Assembly (NCBI GenBank): GCA_903905665.1
Contig: CAIVHJ010000446.1
Coordinates: 1 to 13,092, forward strand
Direction: 5' to 3'
Length of the DNA stretch: 13,092 bases
From: an uncultured Phycisphaerales bacterium
GTDB lineage: Bacteria; Planctomycetota; Phycisphaerae; UBA1845; CAIVHJ01
Shown here: positions 12,008-13,092 of the stretch, in pieces
How positions within the stretch are numbered: position 1 is the first letter of the stretch
How the letters are laid out: every line of letters begins with the position of its first letter
Translations under genes and position numbers: made by a program
The notes under the pieces: model-generated
The model's input: only the letters and a program-made list of their open reading frames with translations
Databases searched by the model: none
What the model was told of the DNA's origin: nothing

Positions 12008-13092
12008 ATGCGCCCATGGGTAATCTGCGTGGTATGTTTTTCGGTGTGGTTGTTGATGCGGGTTGTGTTTTTCGAGGGGTTGCAGGGAAGCGACGATTTG
12101 TATCACATGCGGTTTGCGGCGTTGTGGGATCGGATTCCCGCCAATCACTGGGAATCGCGGCTGCTTGCAAACGGGATGATTTGGGCGTCGATGAAAATGT
12201 TCGGTCGGAACGAAGTGGCGGCGACATTGCCGTCGTTGATCGGGTCGGCCATGATTTTGGGATGCGTGCTCTGGGCGTGTCGTCGATATTTGACGATGGC
12301 GCACGGATGGTGGGCGGGGTTGTTGACGGCGGTTTTGCCGGTCGATGTGGACGGGGGAACGACGATCGGGGCGTTTACGGTGATGACGGCGATGATGTCG
12401 GTGGGGACACTGGGGTTTCTTGAATCGCCGCGATCCCGTTCGGCCAGGTATTTGGCTGGAGTGATGTTGTCGTTGGGGGTCGTCACACATTTGGCGGGGA
12501 TTTATTACGTAGCATCGCTGGTCGTTGCCTCGTTGCTCATGGATTACCGCCGGTATGCTCCGAGCGTCTTGACGCTTGTGATCACAGGGATTGTGTTTCA
12601 AGTCGTGGACATGGGGATGATGGGGGTTGTTTACGGAGACGTGTGGTTGGGGTTTCGATTGGCGCTCGCCCAGTCGGGCAGCCAGAATCCCGTTGCCTCT
12701 TTGATGGTCGGTGGGGAGGTGAACCCGGAGTTCTTTCTTTGGCCCGTTGGGCATTTGGTGTTCAGCAAGGAATTCGGGATATCGGTGTTCGCGGCATTGG
12801 TGGGTGGATTGTGTTTGTACCGCCAGTTACCGCAGCCGCTGCGTTTGTTACTGATCTGCGGATTGCTGTTTTGGGGATGGATGAGTTTTGGGACGCAGGT
12901 TCCATGGACGTATCGGCCGTTTTGGCGGCTGACGAAGTTTATTTATCCGTGGGTGGTTCCGATGGTATTGTTGTTTGCCTGGGTGGTTGAGCGCCTGCGA
13001 TGGAAGATGATCGGGGGAGCCGTGGGGGGGGTGGTGCTGGGAGTTTGTGTAGCAAATCTCACTGTGGGTGGATCATGGGGGCAGAACGTTCA
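12008..13092 (+). CDS. Polytopic membrane protein, GT-C glycosyltransferase-like (3' end off the window)
   Basis: An open frame from ATG 12008 to the window edge without a stop: 361 codons, continuing beyond. The product begins MRPWVICVVCFSVWLLM, a first membrane helix, followed by an outer loop with an acidic pair, EGLQGSDDLYHMRF (D29, D30). This matches the layout of GT-C fold enzymes (PMT/ArnT-like), where the acidic residue in the first loop binds the lipid-linked sugar donor. At least eight further hydrophobic helices follow, with a Trp/Pro-rich loop (VPWTYRPFWRL) late in the visible part. It would transfer sugars at the outer face of the membrane; the acceptor is unknown. The start is uncertain because the ATG abuts a terminator T-run; ATG 12056 and an in-frame GTG nearby are other options. 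A generic membrane protein of another family cannot be excluded. Confidence 0.7.
   Translation, partial: MRPWVICVVCFSVWLLMRVVFFEGLQGSDDLYHMRFAALWDRIPANHWESRLLANGMIWASMKMFGRNEVAATLPSLIGSAMILGCVLWACRRYLTMAHGWWAGLLTAVLPVDVDGGTTIGAFTVMTAMMSVGTLGFLESPRSRSARYLAGVMLSLGVVTHLAGIYYVASLVVASLLMDYRRYAPSVLTLVITGIVFQVVDMGMMGVVYGDVWLGFRLALAQSGSQNPVASLMVGGEVNPEFFLWPVGHLVFSKEFGISVFAALVGGLCLYRQLPQPLRLLLICGLLFWGWMSFGTQVPWTYRPFWRLTKFIYPWVVPMVLLFAWVVERLRWKMIGGAVGGVVLGVCVANLTVGGSWGQNV

Overview
The window looks like a chromosomal segment of a planctomycete. The evidence is a TIGR02999/Sigma70_ECF-type sigma factor next to a Ser/Thr kinase with a membrane-anchored TPR tail, short dispersed intergenic repeats, moderate GC, and a large coiled-coil membrane protein of the kind seen in planctomycete genomes. 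The genus cannot be told from the sequence.

The left 8.4-9.4 kb looks like an accessory peptide-secretion locus. Four small genes (P1, minus, 3' end cut by the window edge; P2, minus, 354-581; P3, minus, 4149-4409; P4, plus, 8088-8372) share a short leader, KLxLxKETLRxL followed by LxxVxGG. Their C-terminal halves are unrelated to one another: Ser/Thr/Cys-rich (P2), Thr-repeat plus six Cys (P4), or Gly-rich with two Cys (P3). This is the 'common leader, variable core' layout of ribosomally made peptides. The export machinery sits among them as a translationally coupled pair: an HlyD-type adaptor (6773-7732) and a 746-aa ABC transporter with an N-terminal C39 double-glycine peptidase (4540-6780). 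This pair would cleave the leader at GG and export the core. A second, RND-type adaptor (8473-9411) follows P4. The ECF sigma factor (about 724-1326) and the kinase (1444-4059) lie between P2 and P3 and are plausible regulators. No lanthipeptide synthetase, radical SAM, YcaO or other modification enzyme is present, so either the maturase lies left of P1 or the cores are unmodified or disulfide-bonded.

The right end looks like ordinary chromosome: rnpA (9535-9897, minus) without its usual rpmH neighbour, a 615-aa membrane-anchored coiled-coil protein with a DnaJ-like CxxCxGxG motif (10081-11928), and the start of a polytopic GT-C-like membrane protein (12008 to the edge).

Intergenic spaces carry several non-coding elements: a REP-like palindrome (295-313), a 9-bp-period CGCAGAG repeat (1346-1370), a degenerate AGTTCAGGAG repeat (9987-10057), a perfect LacI/GalR-type operator palindrome (7886-7897) between the divergent export operon and P4, and terminator hairpins at 8386-8452, 9516-9544 and 11979-12007.
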